Positions 1 to 7,914 of a stretch of DNA of 64,000 nt are shown in pieces (positions within the stretch are counted from its first letter, which is position 1; the number at the start of each line of letters is the position of its first letter). The DNA comes from Pseudomonas frederiksbergensis (lineage in GTDB: Bacteria > Pseudomonadota > Gammaproteobacteria > Pseudomonadales > Pseudomonadaceae): positions 62,001 through 126,000 of the forward strand of contig NZ_JAAUOE010000011.1 of NCBI RefSeq assembly GCF_017114915.1, in the 5' to 3' direction. A model generated the notes under the pieces. The model did no database searches, was not told the DNA's origin, and was given only the letters and a program-made list of their open reading frames with translations. The translations under genes were made by a program, and so were the position numbers.

Positions 1-332
1 GAAATAATTGCCGGTATTGCCGCAGCAAAGGTCAGCAGAAAGAAAAATTTCACCAGCCCATAGCCATGGTCGGCAGTAATCACCGCCGCCGGTTGCATGA
101 AAGTGACCCCGTAGGAAATCCAATAGCCTATAAAGAAGTAGGCCAGGGTCGAAATGGCGAAATCGCTGAGGATCTTCGACAAGGCGTTGACCTGGTTCTT
201 TTGCCGAACCGTACCGACCTCGAGAAAGGCGAAACCGGCGTGCATGGCCAGGACCATGACCGCACCGATAAGGATGAACAACGTGTTGGAGCTATGGACC
301 AGACTGTCCACAGCACTTTGCAGATTTTCCAT
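1..332 (-). CDS. Ammonium transporter (Amt/MEP/Rh family), N-terminal part, cut by window edge
   Basis: Reading the minus strand from the ATG at 332 gives an open frame of about 110 codons that runs off the window edge. The protein begins MENLQSAVDS and has hydrophobic helices at about residues 17-36 (LFILIGAVMVLAMHAGFAFL), 58-78 and 90-110. The stretch GFAFLEVGTVRQKNQVN and the following FFIGYWISYGVTF are typical of the first helices of Amt channels, which conduct ammonia across the inner membrane. There is no preceding signal peptide, unlike classic AmtB, so this looks like the shorter Amt type. No glnK is visible upstream. Family call is firm; the exact paralogue is not. Confidence 0.85.
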   Translation of the reverse strand, partial: MENLQSAVDSLVHSSNTLFILIGAVMVLAMHAGFAFLEVGTVRQKNQVNALSKILSDFAISTLAYFFIGYWISYGVTFMQPAAVITADHGYGLVKFFFLLTFAAAIPAII

Positions 333-638
333 GGATTGGCAGACCTGAAGGCTGAAAAAAGCACCAAAGCAGTTCGCACAGATGGCCGACGCACCAAGTT
401 GCACCTCATCCGGTACCGCAGCACTGATCCGGATGAACCGCTTTGGCGCACAAGAGTCGAGCCTATGCGTGAGTTTTGATTGTTTGAGTTAGAGTTTTCC
501 TGAAATCATGCCCGGCAACAGCGCAACGGTGCCGGCTGACGCACCACGACATAGCAAAAGATATACCAGTCATTTGTACTGAACCTTCGCGCAAGGCTCA
601 TACTCGAACGCTTCAGAAGCCACTTACGGAGATCACCA
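333..638. other. Intergenic region between divergent amt and the YqjD-type operon
   Basis: This 306-base gap should hold the promoters of both divergent units. Open frames here do not look coding. I see a GGAG ribosome site just before the ATG at 639. There is no convincing sigma-54 (GG-N10-GC) site facing the transporter gene, and no RNA gene was recognised. Confidence 0.5.
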
Positions 639-953
639 ATGGCACGCACCACAGCAAAGACTGCTCAAGAAGTTCTGATGGAAGATTTTCAGGCGCTGGT
701 CAGCGACACTGAACGGTTGCTGGAACACACCGCATCCCTGGCCGGTGATCAGGCCGATGAACTGCGCGAGCAGATCCGCGACAGCCTGCTGCGTGCCCGG
801 GAAACCCTGAAGCTAACCGAAGACTCCCTTCGCGAACGCGGTAAAGCTGCTGTCACCGCCACGGAAGATTACGTCCAGGCCAACCCATGGCAATCGGTCG
901 GAATCGCGGCTGGCGTGGGTTTCCTGATTGGCCTGCTAGCCACTCGGCGCTGA
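639..953 (+). CDS. DUF883 family protein (YqjD/ElaB type, membrane-anchored)
   Basis: A 104-residue protein with a charged, helical N-terminal portion (about 1-80, rich in Glu, Arg and Leu heptads) and a C-terminal membrane helix with glycine spacing (VGIAAGVGFLIGLLATRR). This is the layout of the ElaB/YqjD/YgaM family, in which the E. coli members are tail-anchored inner-membrane proteins reported to bind ribosomes in stationary phase. It is first of three tightly packed genes (1 base between its stop and the next start), matching the yqjD-yqjE-yqjK order of enterobacteria. A GGAG sequence sits upstream of the ATG. Confidence 0.85.
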   Translation: MARTTAKTAQEVLMEDFQALVSDTERLLEHTASLAGDQADELREQIRDSLLRARETLKLTEDSLRERGKAAVTATEDYVQANPWQSVGIAAGVGFLIGLLATRR

Positions 954-954
954 T

Positions 955-1344
955 ATGGCGATCGGCGAATCCGGCCCGTCCGCGACGGGAACGCGCTCTT
1001 CACCGCGGCGCCTGGGTGCCGCTTTTCTTGGGTTGCTGCACAGCCATGTCGAACTGTTCGGCATCGAACTGCAGGAGCAAAAAGCCCGCACCGTCAGCCT
1101 GTTGCTGTTTGCAGGCCTGACACTGGTCTTTGCCTTGTTGTTGCTGGTGGGCTTGTCGACGCTGGTGTTGATCCTGTTTTGGGACACCTATCGCCTGACG
1201 GCGATCATCGGGCTCTGTGCGTTCTACACCCTCGCAACCTTTTTCTGTGCGATGCGTTTGAGAGCGGCGATTTTCGATGAATCCTCGCCCTTCCATGGCA
1301 CCCTCGAAGAGCTGGCCAATGACCGGGAGCGTCTGTTGCCATGA
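955..1344 (+). CDS. Phage-holin-like membrane protein (YqjE family)
   Basis: A 129-residue protein with two strongly hydrophobic helices at about 45-70 (SLLLFAGLTLVFALLLLVGL) and 78-103, flanked by charged segments. It fits the YqjE / phage holin superfamily III family. Function is unknown; there is no lysis cassette here, so the holin name is structural only. It starts 1 base after the preceding stop and its own stop overlaps the next ATG in ATGA, so the three genes are very likely translated together as inner-membrane partners of the YqjD protein. Confidence 0.8.
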   Translation: MAIGESGPSATGTRSSPRRLGAAFLGLLHSHVELFGIELQEQKARTVSLLLFAGLTLVFALLLLVGLSTLVLILFWDTYRLTAIIGLCAFYTLATFFCAMRLRAAIFDESSPFHGTLEELANDRERLLP

Positions 1345-1682
1345 ATTTGCCTGAACTTCCCCGCAACAGTTCGCGCACGGAAATGCGCAAGGCGCTGATC
1401 CGCCTGCGCATGGAAATGCATCGCCAGGAAATCCGCCACGAATCCCAACAACTGCTGCACCCCCTGCAACGAGTGCGTGACATGACGCACAACCTGCAAG
1501 ACGGTTTTGGCATCAAACACGCCCCGCTCTGGGGCATCGCAGCCGTGATCGGGCTGGGTTTTCTGACCGGCAAGAGTGCCAAGGGCGGCGGTATCAGCAG
1601 CCTGGCCCGGCTGGTTCGCCTGGGTGCCACGCTGGGGCCTCTGATCAAACTGGTCATGCAGAGCACTTCGCGCAAACACTGA
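1341..1682 (+). CDS. YqjK-like hypothetical protein
   Basis: A 113-residue basic protein, third in the operon and overlapping the previous stop by four bases (ATGA). The first 60 residues are rich in Arg, Glu and Gln and likely helical; a short hydrophobic stretch follows (LWGIAAVIGLGFLTG, about 58-72), then a Gly/Ala-rich tail with LVRLGATLGPLIKLVM. By position it corresponds to YqjK of enterobacteria; sequence identity is not obvious by eye. No catalytic motif is seen. Probably a small membrane-associated helper of unknown role. Confidence 0.7.
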   Translation: MNLPELPRNSSRTEMRKALIRLRMEMHRQEIRHESQQLLHPLQRVRDMTHNLQDGFGIKHAPLWGIAAVIGLGFLTGKSAKGGGISSLARLVRLGATLGPLIKLVMQSTSRKH

Positions 1683-1816
1683 TCAGTCCTTTCTGGCTGC
1701 ATGCTTGACCGTTGGGCTCCAGGGCTTATTGACGATTGGTCACGAACCGAATGTCAATAAACCCTGCCTCCCCTTGCAGGGACCCGCTTGAACCCGGAAG
1801 CTAAGGGATCAGTCAC

Positions 1817-3166
1817 GTGACGGAGAAACCAGCCTTGGATTGGCACACCCTGCTTACCCGCGAACGCCTCGGAAAACCTGTGCACAGCCCGGAAGAACTC
1901 GGCCGCAGCCCTTTCCATAAAGACCACGACCGGATCATTTTCTCGGGCGCGTTTCGCCGTCTCGGGCGCAAGACCCAGGTCCATCCAGTCTCCAGCAACG
2001 ATCACATCCACACGCGCCTGACCCACTCACTGGAAGTCAGCTGCGTCGGCCGCTCACTGGGCATGCGCGTCGGTGAAACCATCCGCAGTGCCCTGCCCGA
2101 CTGGTGCGAGCCGAGCGACCTGGGGATGGTGGTGCAATCAGCTTGCCTAGCCCATGACATCGGCAACCCGCCCTTCGGCCACTCCGGCGAAGACGCGATC
2201 CGCCACTGGTTTCAGCAGGCCGCAGGGCGTGGCTGGCTGGATGCCATGAGCGAAGCCGAACGCAATGACTTCCTCAACTTCGAAGGCAATGCCCAAGGTT
2301 TCCGGGTGCTCACCCAGCTTGAATACCATCAGTTCGAAGGGGGTACCCGACTGACCTACGCCACTCTGGGCACCTACCTGAAATACCCGTGGACCGCTCG
2401 GCACGCCGACTCACTGGGCTACAAGAAGCACAAATTCGGCTGCTACCAGAGCGAACTGCCGCTGCTGGAACAGATTGCCCAGAAACTTGGCCTGCCCCAA
2501 CTGGAGGAACAGCGCTGGGCGCGTCATCCATTGGTGTATCTGATGGAGGCCGCCGACGACATCTGCTATGCGCTGATCGATCTGGAAGACGGCCTGGAGA
2601 TGGAGCTGCTGGAATACGCCGAAGTCGAGTCCCTGCTGCTGGATCTGGTGGGCGACGACCTGCCGGAAACCTATCGCCAGCTCGGCCCACAGGATTCACG
2701 TCGGCGCAAACTGGCGATTCTGCGGGGTAAAGCCATCGAACATCTGACCAACGCGGCGGCCCGAGCCTTCGTCGAGCAACAGGACGCGCTGCTGGCCGGC
2801 ACGCTGCCGGGCGACCTAGTGGAACACATGCATGGCCCGGCCAAACGCTGCGTCTTGAATGCCAAGGACATGGCGCGCAAAAAAATCTTCCAGGACAAGC
2901 GCAAGACGCTCCACGAAATCGGCGCTTACACCACCCTGGAAATCCTGCTCAACGCTTTTTGCGGCGCGGCGCTGGAACAGCACAACGGTCGTACGCCCTC
3001 CTTCAAGAACCGCCGCATACTTGACCTCTTGGGCAACAATGCGCCCGATCCCCATGGCCCTTTGCACACGTCCTTTTTGCGCATGATTGACTTCATCGCC
3101 GGCATGACCGACAGCTATGCCGGTGAAATGGCGCTGGAAATGACCGGTCGTTCAAGCCACGGATAA
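1817..3166 (+). CDS. dgt: Deoxyguanosinetriphosphate triphosphohydrolase (dGTPase)
   Basis: Hydrolyses dGTP to deoxyguanosine and triphosphate, tuning the dNTP pool. The 449-residue protein carries the HD-domain metal ligands in order: RLTHSLEVS (first His, near residue 70), [18 protein letters not shown] (HD pair near 110) and a later conserved Asp in [17 protein letters not shown]. The N-terminal [10 protein letters not shown] is typical of the family. The start is GTG at 1817, supported by AAGGGA at 1803-1808. Length agrees with the single-domain proteobacterial enzymes. It stands alone, with a strong hairpin just after the stop. Confidence 0.95.
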   Translation: MTEKPALDWHTLLTRERLGKPVHSPEELGRSPFHKDHDRIIFSGAFRRLGRKTQVHPVSSNDHIHTRLTHSLEVSCVGRSLGMRVGETIRSALPDWCEPSDLGMVVQSACLAHDIGNPPFGHSGEDAIRHWFQQAAGRGWLDAMSEAERNDFLNFEGNAQGFRVLTQLEYHQFEGGTRLTYATLGTYLKYPWTARHADSLGYKKHKFGCYQSELPLLEQIAQKLGLPQLEEQRWARHPLVYLMEAADDICYALIDLEDGLEMELLEYAEVESLLLDLVGDDLPETYRQLGPQDSRRRKLAILRGKAIEHLTNAAARAFVEQQDALLAGTLPGDLVEHMHGPAKRCVLNAKDMARKKIFQDKRKTLHEIGAYTTLEILLNAFCGAALEQHNGRTPSFKNRRILDLLGNNAPDPHGPLHTSFLRMIDFIAGMTDSYAGEMALEMTGRSSHG

Positions 3167-3176
3167 AAGCGCATTG

Positions 3177-3209
3177 ATCAGCCGGGTCAGAGACGTCTGA
3201 ACGGCTGAT
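3177..3209 (+). terminator. Hairpin after dgt, possible terminator
   Basis: ATCAGCCG pairs with CGGCTGAT, and within it TCAGA pairs with TCTGA, giving a two-part stem directly downstream of the dgt stop. There is no clean T run after it, so termination is likely but unproven. Confidence 0.5.
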
Positions 3210-3337
3210 TGAATTTCTCGACACTCATCTGTATTTCAACGTCGACAGAATCGCCCTACACCTTGTGCAGAGCTGACTGATCGATTGTTCGGCCATCTCG
3301 CGCAACAATCACACTCCCACGGCTCGACAGATGAAGC

Positions 3338-3781
3338 ATGAAAACTCCTATGTTCAAACACGATTGGCGCATCTTGCTGGTGGAGGATCACCCCTTCCAG
3401 CTAAGAGCGACTCAATACCTGCTCGAGAGTTATGGTTTCACCCAACTGACCACCACTGACAGCGCCGAAGGTGCCTTGCAACAAATGCTCAAGGCTGCGC
3501 AGCCGTTCGATATTCTTCTGTGCGACCAATGCCTGCCCGACCTTCCAGGCCTTGATTTAATCGAGCTCTCCAGTCACTGCGGAATGATCAGGCAGGCCAT
3601 ACTTCTGAGCAGCCTGACATCCGTCGAACTGGACAAACTTAAAACAACAGCCTGCGAACATGGGCTGCCCTTGCTGGGTTACTTGATCAAGCCATTGAAA
3701 CAATCAGACTTTAGAAACCTATTGACCTTGGCACCACAACAAAACACGACTACTCCAAAAAATAATACCGAAACAAATTAA
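3338..3781 (+). CDS. Stand-alone response-regulator receiver protein
   Basis: A 147-residue CheY-like receiver with no output domain. The acidic pair E16-D17 (LLVEDHP), phospho-acceptor D63 (ILLCDQCLPD), Ser91/Ser92 and K118-P119 (YLIKPL) are all present, so it should be phosphorylatable. The tail after residue 130 is polar, Thr/Asn/Gln-rich and probably disordered. The opening LLVEDHPFQ resembles the receiver half of the EAL regulator RocR of P. aeruginosa, but no EAL domain follows. It sits just upstream of the BvgA/BvgS-like pair on the same strand, so it may be a second target of that kinase. The local sequence is more AT-rich than its neighbours. Confidence 0.85.
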   Translation: MKTPMFKHDWRILLVEDHPFQLRATQYLLESYGFTQLTTTDSAEGALQQMLKAAQPFDILLCDQCLPDLPGLDLIELSSHCGMIRQAILLSSLTSVELDKLKTTACEHGLPLLGYLIKPLKQSDFRNLLTLAPQQNTTTPKNNTETN

Positions 3782-3986
3782 AACCTATAGCTCAATGTTT
3801 CAGACTATTGACTACACCTTCCAATCTTCACCCCTTCCTCATTCTAAACCTAGTTTGTACGTAGTCCATTTCTTTTTCAATCGTAGGATTTTTCCTATAT
3901 TGCTGCTATCGGCTTGTCAGTTCATGCGCCCCCTCAACTACTGAGCTAAGGTGCGCGCTTTATCTGTGCACGTATGGGATTTGATT

Positions 3987-4613
3987 ATGAACTCCGTTTT
4001 TATTGTCGACGATCACCCTGTCATCCGCCTTGCGGTTCGAATGCTGCTGGAACATGAAGGCTACAAAGTCGTCGGCGAAACCGACAATGGCGTCGATGCC
4101 ATGCAGATGGTTCGCGAATGCATGCCCGATCTGATCATCCTCGACATCAGCATTCCCAAACTGGACGGACTGGAAGTTCTCTCCCGTTTCAACGCAATGA
4201 GCACGCCATTAAAAACACTGGTACTAACTGCACAATGTCCGAAACTTTTCGGTATTCGCTGCATGCAATCAGGCGCATCAGGATATGTGTGTAAACAGGA
4301 AGAACTCAGTGAACTTGTAAGCGCGATCAAAGCAGTCTTATCAGGCTACAACTATTTCCCCAGTGAGGCATTGAACCCCGTTCGTTGTGACGATGCGCAG
4401 TGGGCTGACCTGGAATTATTTAAATCCGTCAATGACAGAGAGCTGATGGTATTACAACTTTTCGCCCAAGGCCGTACCAACAAGGAGATCGCCAAGGGTA
4501 TGTTTCTCAGCAACAAGACTGTCAGCACCTATAAAAAACGACTCATGCAGAAACTCAAAGCCAAATCCCTGGTTGAACTCATCGATATGGCAAAACGTAA
4601 CGCGTTAGTGTGA
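3987..4613 (+). CDS. BvgA/EvgA-like response regulator (receiver + LuxR-type HTH)
   Basis: A transcription factor phosphorylated by the neighbouring unorthodox kinase. Residues 1-120 form a receiver with D8-D9, phospho-acceptor D53 ([16 protein letters not shown]), T81 and K103. Residues 145-205 are a LuxR/NarL helix-turn-helix (NRDRE-like [34 protein letters not shown]). The stretches [10 protein letters not shown] and [14 protein letters not shown] are strikingly close to Bordetella BvgA. I place the start at the ATG at 3987, where [10 protein letters not shown] matches the family and GGGA lies 7 bases upstream; an in-frame start at 3951 would add 12 unusual residues. The bvgS-like gene follows at once. 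Confidence 0.9.
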   Translation: MNSVFIVDDHPVIRLAVRMLLEHEGYKVVGETDNGVDAMQMVRECMPDLIILDISIPKLDGLEVLSRFNAMSTPLKTLVLTAQCPKLFGIRCMQSGASGYVCKQEELSELVSAIKAVLSGYNYFPSEALNPVRCDDAQWADLELFKSVNDRELMVLQLFAQGRTNKEIAKGMFLSNKTVSTYKKRLMQKLKAKSLVELIDMAKRNALV

Positions 4614-4621
4614 GGAACAGG

Positions 4622-7600
4622 ATGCCCAGTCGTTTGAAGGATTATCTAAGACTCATGGTCGCGGGTTTATGCTTGAGTTCCCCGGTGCTCGCAGAGCAGA
4701 TGGCCAGCGAATACTACACCTTGCTCAGTCGCTCAACGACCGGGCACATGGAAGTCCAACTGGATACCTCACAACGACAATGGGTCAAAGACAAGCGTGA
4801 ATTGATCCTGGGCACGTCGGCCCCGGATTATCCTCCTTTCGACCTGACCCTCAGCGGCCACGACTACGAAGGTTTCACCGCCGACTACGCAGGCATCCTC
4901 GGCAAGGTTACGGGGTTGCCCGTCAAGGTTCAGCGCTTCGCCTCCCGAGGGGCTGCGATCGAGGCGCTGGAAAAAGGCCAGGTCGACATGCTCGGCACCG
5001 CCAATGGGTTCGAGGCCGATCATGCCGACATCGCGCTGTCCACACCTTACGCGGTGGATCAACCCGTGCTGGTAACACGGGAAGGAGAGACCAGGTCACT
5101 GACCGATGGACTCGCCGGCATGCGGCTTAGCATGGTGTATCACTACCTGCCTCTGAACGAGGTCAGGGCACTGTATCCAAAGGCAATCATCACCTCCTAC
5201 CCGTCCTACCAGAATGCAATCAACGCGGTAGCCTTCGACCAGGCCGATGTTTTTCTCGGTGATACCATTTCAACCCACTACATTATCAACAAGGGGTATC
5301 TGAACAACATCCGCATGGCCAACTTTGGTAAACACGAAGCCCATGGTTTCAGCTTTGCCGTACAAAAGAACAACCCGGATCTGCTCGGGATCATCAACGC
5401 AGTACTCAAGGCCATCCCCACCAGCGAGCGAGAAAACATCGCCAAACGCTGGAGTGCCGGCAGCGACATTCTTCTCACCGATCACAAACTGCAACTCACC
5501 CACCGCGAAGAACGCTGGCTGGCGCAACATCCGGTTGTCCGGGTCGTGGTCAATGAAGCGCTTGCGCCGCTGACGTTTTTCGACAGCGACGGCAACTTTC
5601 GGGGTGTGACGGCTGACCTGCTCGAACTGATCAGATTGCGCACCGGTCTGCGCTTCAAGATCCAGCGCAGCCGAAGCGATGACGAGATGGTCGAGCAGAT
5701 CGGTAACCATCAGGCCGACCTGATCGCCGCCCTGCTACCCAGCGCACAACGTGAAACGATGTTGAACTTCAGCCGTCCTTATCTGGAGAACTCTTTTGTT
5801 CTGTTGACACGCAAAGCAGCCGACAGCCCGACAAACCTCACCCAGCTGCAGGACAAACGCCTGGCCATTGCCCAAGGCAATCCACTGGTGGACTATCTGC
5901 GCACAGAGTTTCCACGGATCAACCTGGTTGAAACCCCGGACACCTTCAATGCCGTGGAGTTGCTCGCCGAGGGCCAGGCTGAAGGTGCGGTGAACTCACT
6001 GGTGATCGCCAATTACTTCATCTCATCGCGAATCTTCGAACAGACACTTCAGATCACCACCACCATCGGCACCCAACAGGCGGCATTTTCCCTGGCGACC
6101 GGGCGCGACGCCAAAGAACTGAATTCCATCCTCGACAAGGCACTGCTGAGCATCGCACCGGAAGAGTTGGGCATTATCAACAACCGCTGGCGTGGTTATT
6201 CGGCAGTCTCGCAAAGTACCTGGCGCAACTATCACCGAGTGTTCTATCAGATCGTTATTGGCGCCGGTGTGTTGCTGCTCATATCCGTTGCCTGGAACGC
6301 CTACATGAGACGCCAGATAAAACAGCGGCAGGCGGCGAAAGAACGTGCCGATGAAGCCAATCGGGCTAAAAGCACCTTTCTGGCCACCATGAGCCATGAG
6401 ATCCGCACGCCAATGAATGCGATCATCGGCATGCTCGAACTGACACTCAAACGTATTGATCCTGGCCATCCAGATCGACCGGCCATCGACGTCGCGTACA
6501 ACTCGGCGAAAGACCTGCTGGAGCTGATCGGCGATATTCTCGACATTGCGCGCATCGAATCCGGACGTCTGAGCCTGAGCCCGGAACGCGTCAATCTGGC
6601 TGAAACCGTAGCCTCGGTGGTGCGGATCTTCGACGGGCTGGCCCGGCAGAAAAACCTCGAACTGCAACTGCAATTCAGCCCCGCCAAACCGGCGACCGAT
6701 GTCTTGTTGGACCCGATGCGGTTCAAGCAGGTGTTGTCCAACCTGATCAGCAATGCCATCAAGTTTACGCAACAGGGCCAAGTCAGGATCGGCGTCGAGC
6801 TGCAACCGACCGACGAGCCCGGCCGGGTCCAGCTGCAGTTGCTGGTGGAGGACAGTGGCGCTGGAATCAGCGAGCAAGATCAACAGCGTTTGTTCGAGCC
6901 TTTCGTTCAAGCCGATAACTCGGGTCAGTTATCCAGGTGTGGCGCGGGACTGGGCCTGGTGATCAGCCGTAATCTGTGCGAAATGATGGGTGGCAGTCTG
7001 AGCTTGAGCAGCCAGCCGGGAGTCGGCACCCAGGTCCGGATTTCACTGAACCTGGCAACTCTGCCGCCGGAACGGATGCCGGAACCTGTCGAGCCGCAAA
7101 TCCACCCTGGTTCTGCCCCCTTGAACGTTCTGGTGGTCGATGATCACCCGGCCAATCGCTTGCTCATGTGTCAGCAACTGGAGTTTCTGGGGCATCGGTT
7201 CAACATCGCAGCGGATGGCGAGGCGGGGTTGGAGGTATGGAAGAATCAGCCATTCGACCTGGTGATCGCCGATTGCAACATGCCGATCATGAATGGCTAT
7301 GACATGGCCCGTGCCATTCGCCGACATGAACAGAGCACGCAGCGCCCTCCCTGTACCGTCCTGGGTTTCACCGCCAATGCGCAGCCGGAGGAAAGACAAC
7401 GCTGCAAACAAGCCGGGATGGACGATTGCTTGTTCAAACCCCTCAGCCTGACAGCCTTGAGCCGATGGATCGAAGGCATTGCACCGAGGGTCCGCGATCC
7501 GGCCTTCAGCCTGGAGGGAATGCACCTGTTGACCGGTGGCAACCCGACACTGAACCGCAGATTGCTGACCGAGCTGCTGAACAGTAACCGCCAGGATCGG

Positions 7601-7882
7601 CAAACGCTGCTGGCGTTGTCTGAGTCGAAAGATCGACAGTCACTCCTCGACATCGCCCACAAAATCAAGGGTGCGGCGCGAATCGTCCAGGCCTGCCGAC
7701 TGATCGACAGCTGCGAGGCGCTCGAAAAGGCCTGCAACAACAGTTTCCACCATGACCAGTTGATCGATTGCTGCAAGTCCATGGAGCGCGCCATGCTCGA
7801 ACTGGAGCAAGCATTGCAACAACAGATGGCGCGCCCCGACAAAAAGCAGAATGATGGAGCGTTAACTATGCTTGGTGGCTGA
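4622..7882 (+). CDS. BvgS-like unorthodox sensor kinase (two periplasmic SBP domains, HisKA-HATPase, receiver, Hpt)
   Basis: An inner-membrane phosphorelay kinase of about 1086 residues. Order: signal sequence (1-24), two tandem Venus-flytrap SBP_bac_3 domains (about 50-270 and 285-520), a membrane helix (about 535-560, [20 protein letters not shown]), H-box with His592 ([13 protein letters not shown]), ATPase boxes ([22 protein letters not shown]), receiver with D884 ([15 protein letters not shown]) and Hpt with His1013 ([11 protein letters not shown]). There is no obvious PAS domain between helix and kinase, unlike BvgS itself. The ATG at 4622 follows GAGGA at 4612-4616; the GTG at 4610 also overlaps the bvgA-like stop. 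The ligand is unknown. It probably phosphorylates the adjacent regulator. Confidence 0.92.
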   Translation: MPSRLKDYLRLMVAGLCLSSPVLAEQMASEYYTLLSRSTTGHMEVQLDTSQRQWVKDKRELILGTSAPDYPPFDLTLSGHDYEGFTADYAGILGKVTGLPVKVQRFASRGAAIEALEKGQVDMLGTANGFEADHADIALSTPYAVDQPVLVTREGETRSLTDGLAGMRLSMVYHYLPLNEVRALYPKAIITSYPSYQNAINAVAFDQADVFLGDTISTHYIINKGYLNNIRMANFGKHEAHGFSFAVQKNNPDLLGIINAVLKAIPTSERENIAKRWSAGSDILLTDHKLQLTHREERWLAQHPVVRVVVNEALAPLTFFDSDGNFRGVTADLLELIRLRTGLRFKIQRSRSDDEMVEQIGNHQADLIAALLPSAQRETMLNFSRPYLENSFVLLTRKAADSPTNLTQLQDKRLAIAQGNPLVDYLRTEFPRINLVETPDTFNAVELLAEGQAEGAVNSLVIANYFISSRIFEQTLQITTTIGTQQAAFSLATGRDAKELNSILDKALLSIAPEELGIINNRWRGYSAVSQSTWRNYHRVFYQIVIGAGVLLLISVAWNAYMRRQIKQRQAAKERADEANRAKSTFLATMSHEIRTPMNAIIGMLELTLKRIDPGHPDRPAIDVAYNSAKDLLELIGDILDIARIESGRLSLSPERVNLAETVASVVRIFDGLARQKNLELQLQFSPAKPATDVLLDPMRFKQVLSNLISNAIKFTQQGQVRIGVELQPTDEPGRVQLQLLVEDSGAGISEQDQQRLFEPFVQADNSGQLSRCGAGLGLVISRNLCEMMGGSLSLSSQPGVGTQVRISLNLATLPPERMPEPVEPQIHPGSAPLNVLVVDDHPANRLLMCQQLEFLGHRFNIAADGEAGLEVWKNQPFDLVIADCNMPIMNGYDMARAIRRHEQSTQRPPCTVLGFTANAQPEERQRCKQAGMDDCLFKPLSLTALSRWIEGIAPRVRDPAFSLEGMHLLTGGNPTLNRRLLTELLNSNRQDRQTLLALSESKDRQSLLDIAHKIKGAARIVQACRLIDSCEALEKACNNSFHHDQLIDCCKSMERAMLELEQALQQQMARPDKKQNDGALTMLGG

Positions 7883-7914
7883 GCAGTGTGTTAATCATCA
7901 TGGAGAAATCTGCA

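Noticed and set aside
601..640. Possible AlgU (sigma-E type) promoter before the YqjD-like gene, GAACCT then TCGAA
   Set aside because: The -10 half (TCGAA against TCTGA) is poor and the spacing is one longer than usual; too weak to call.
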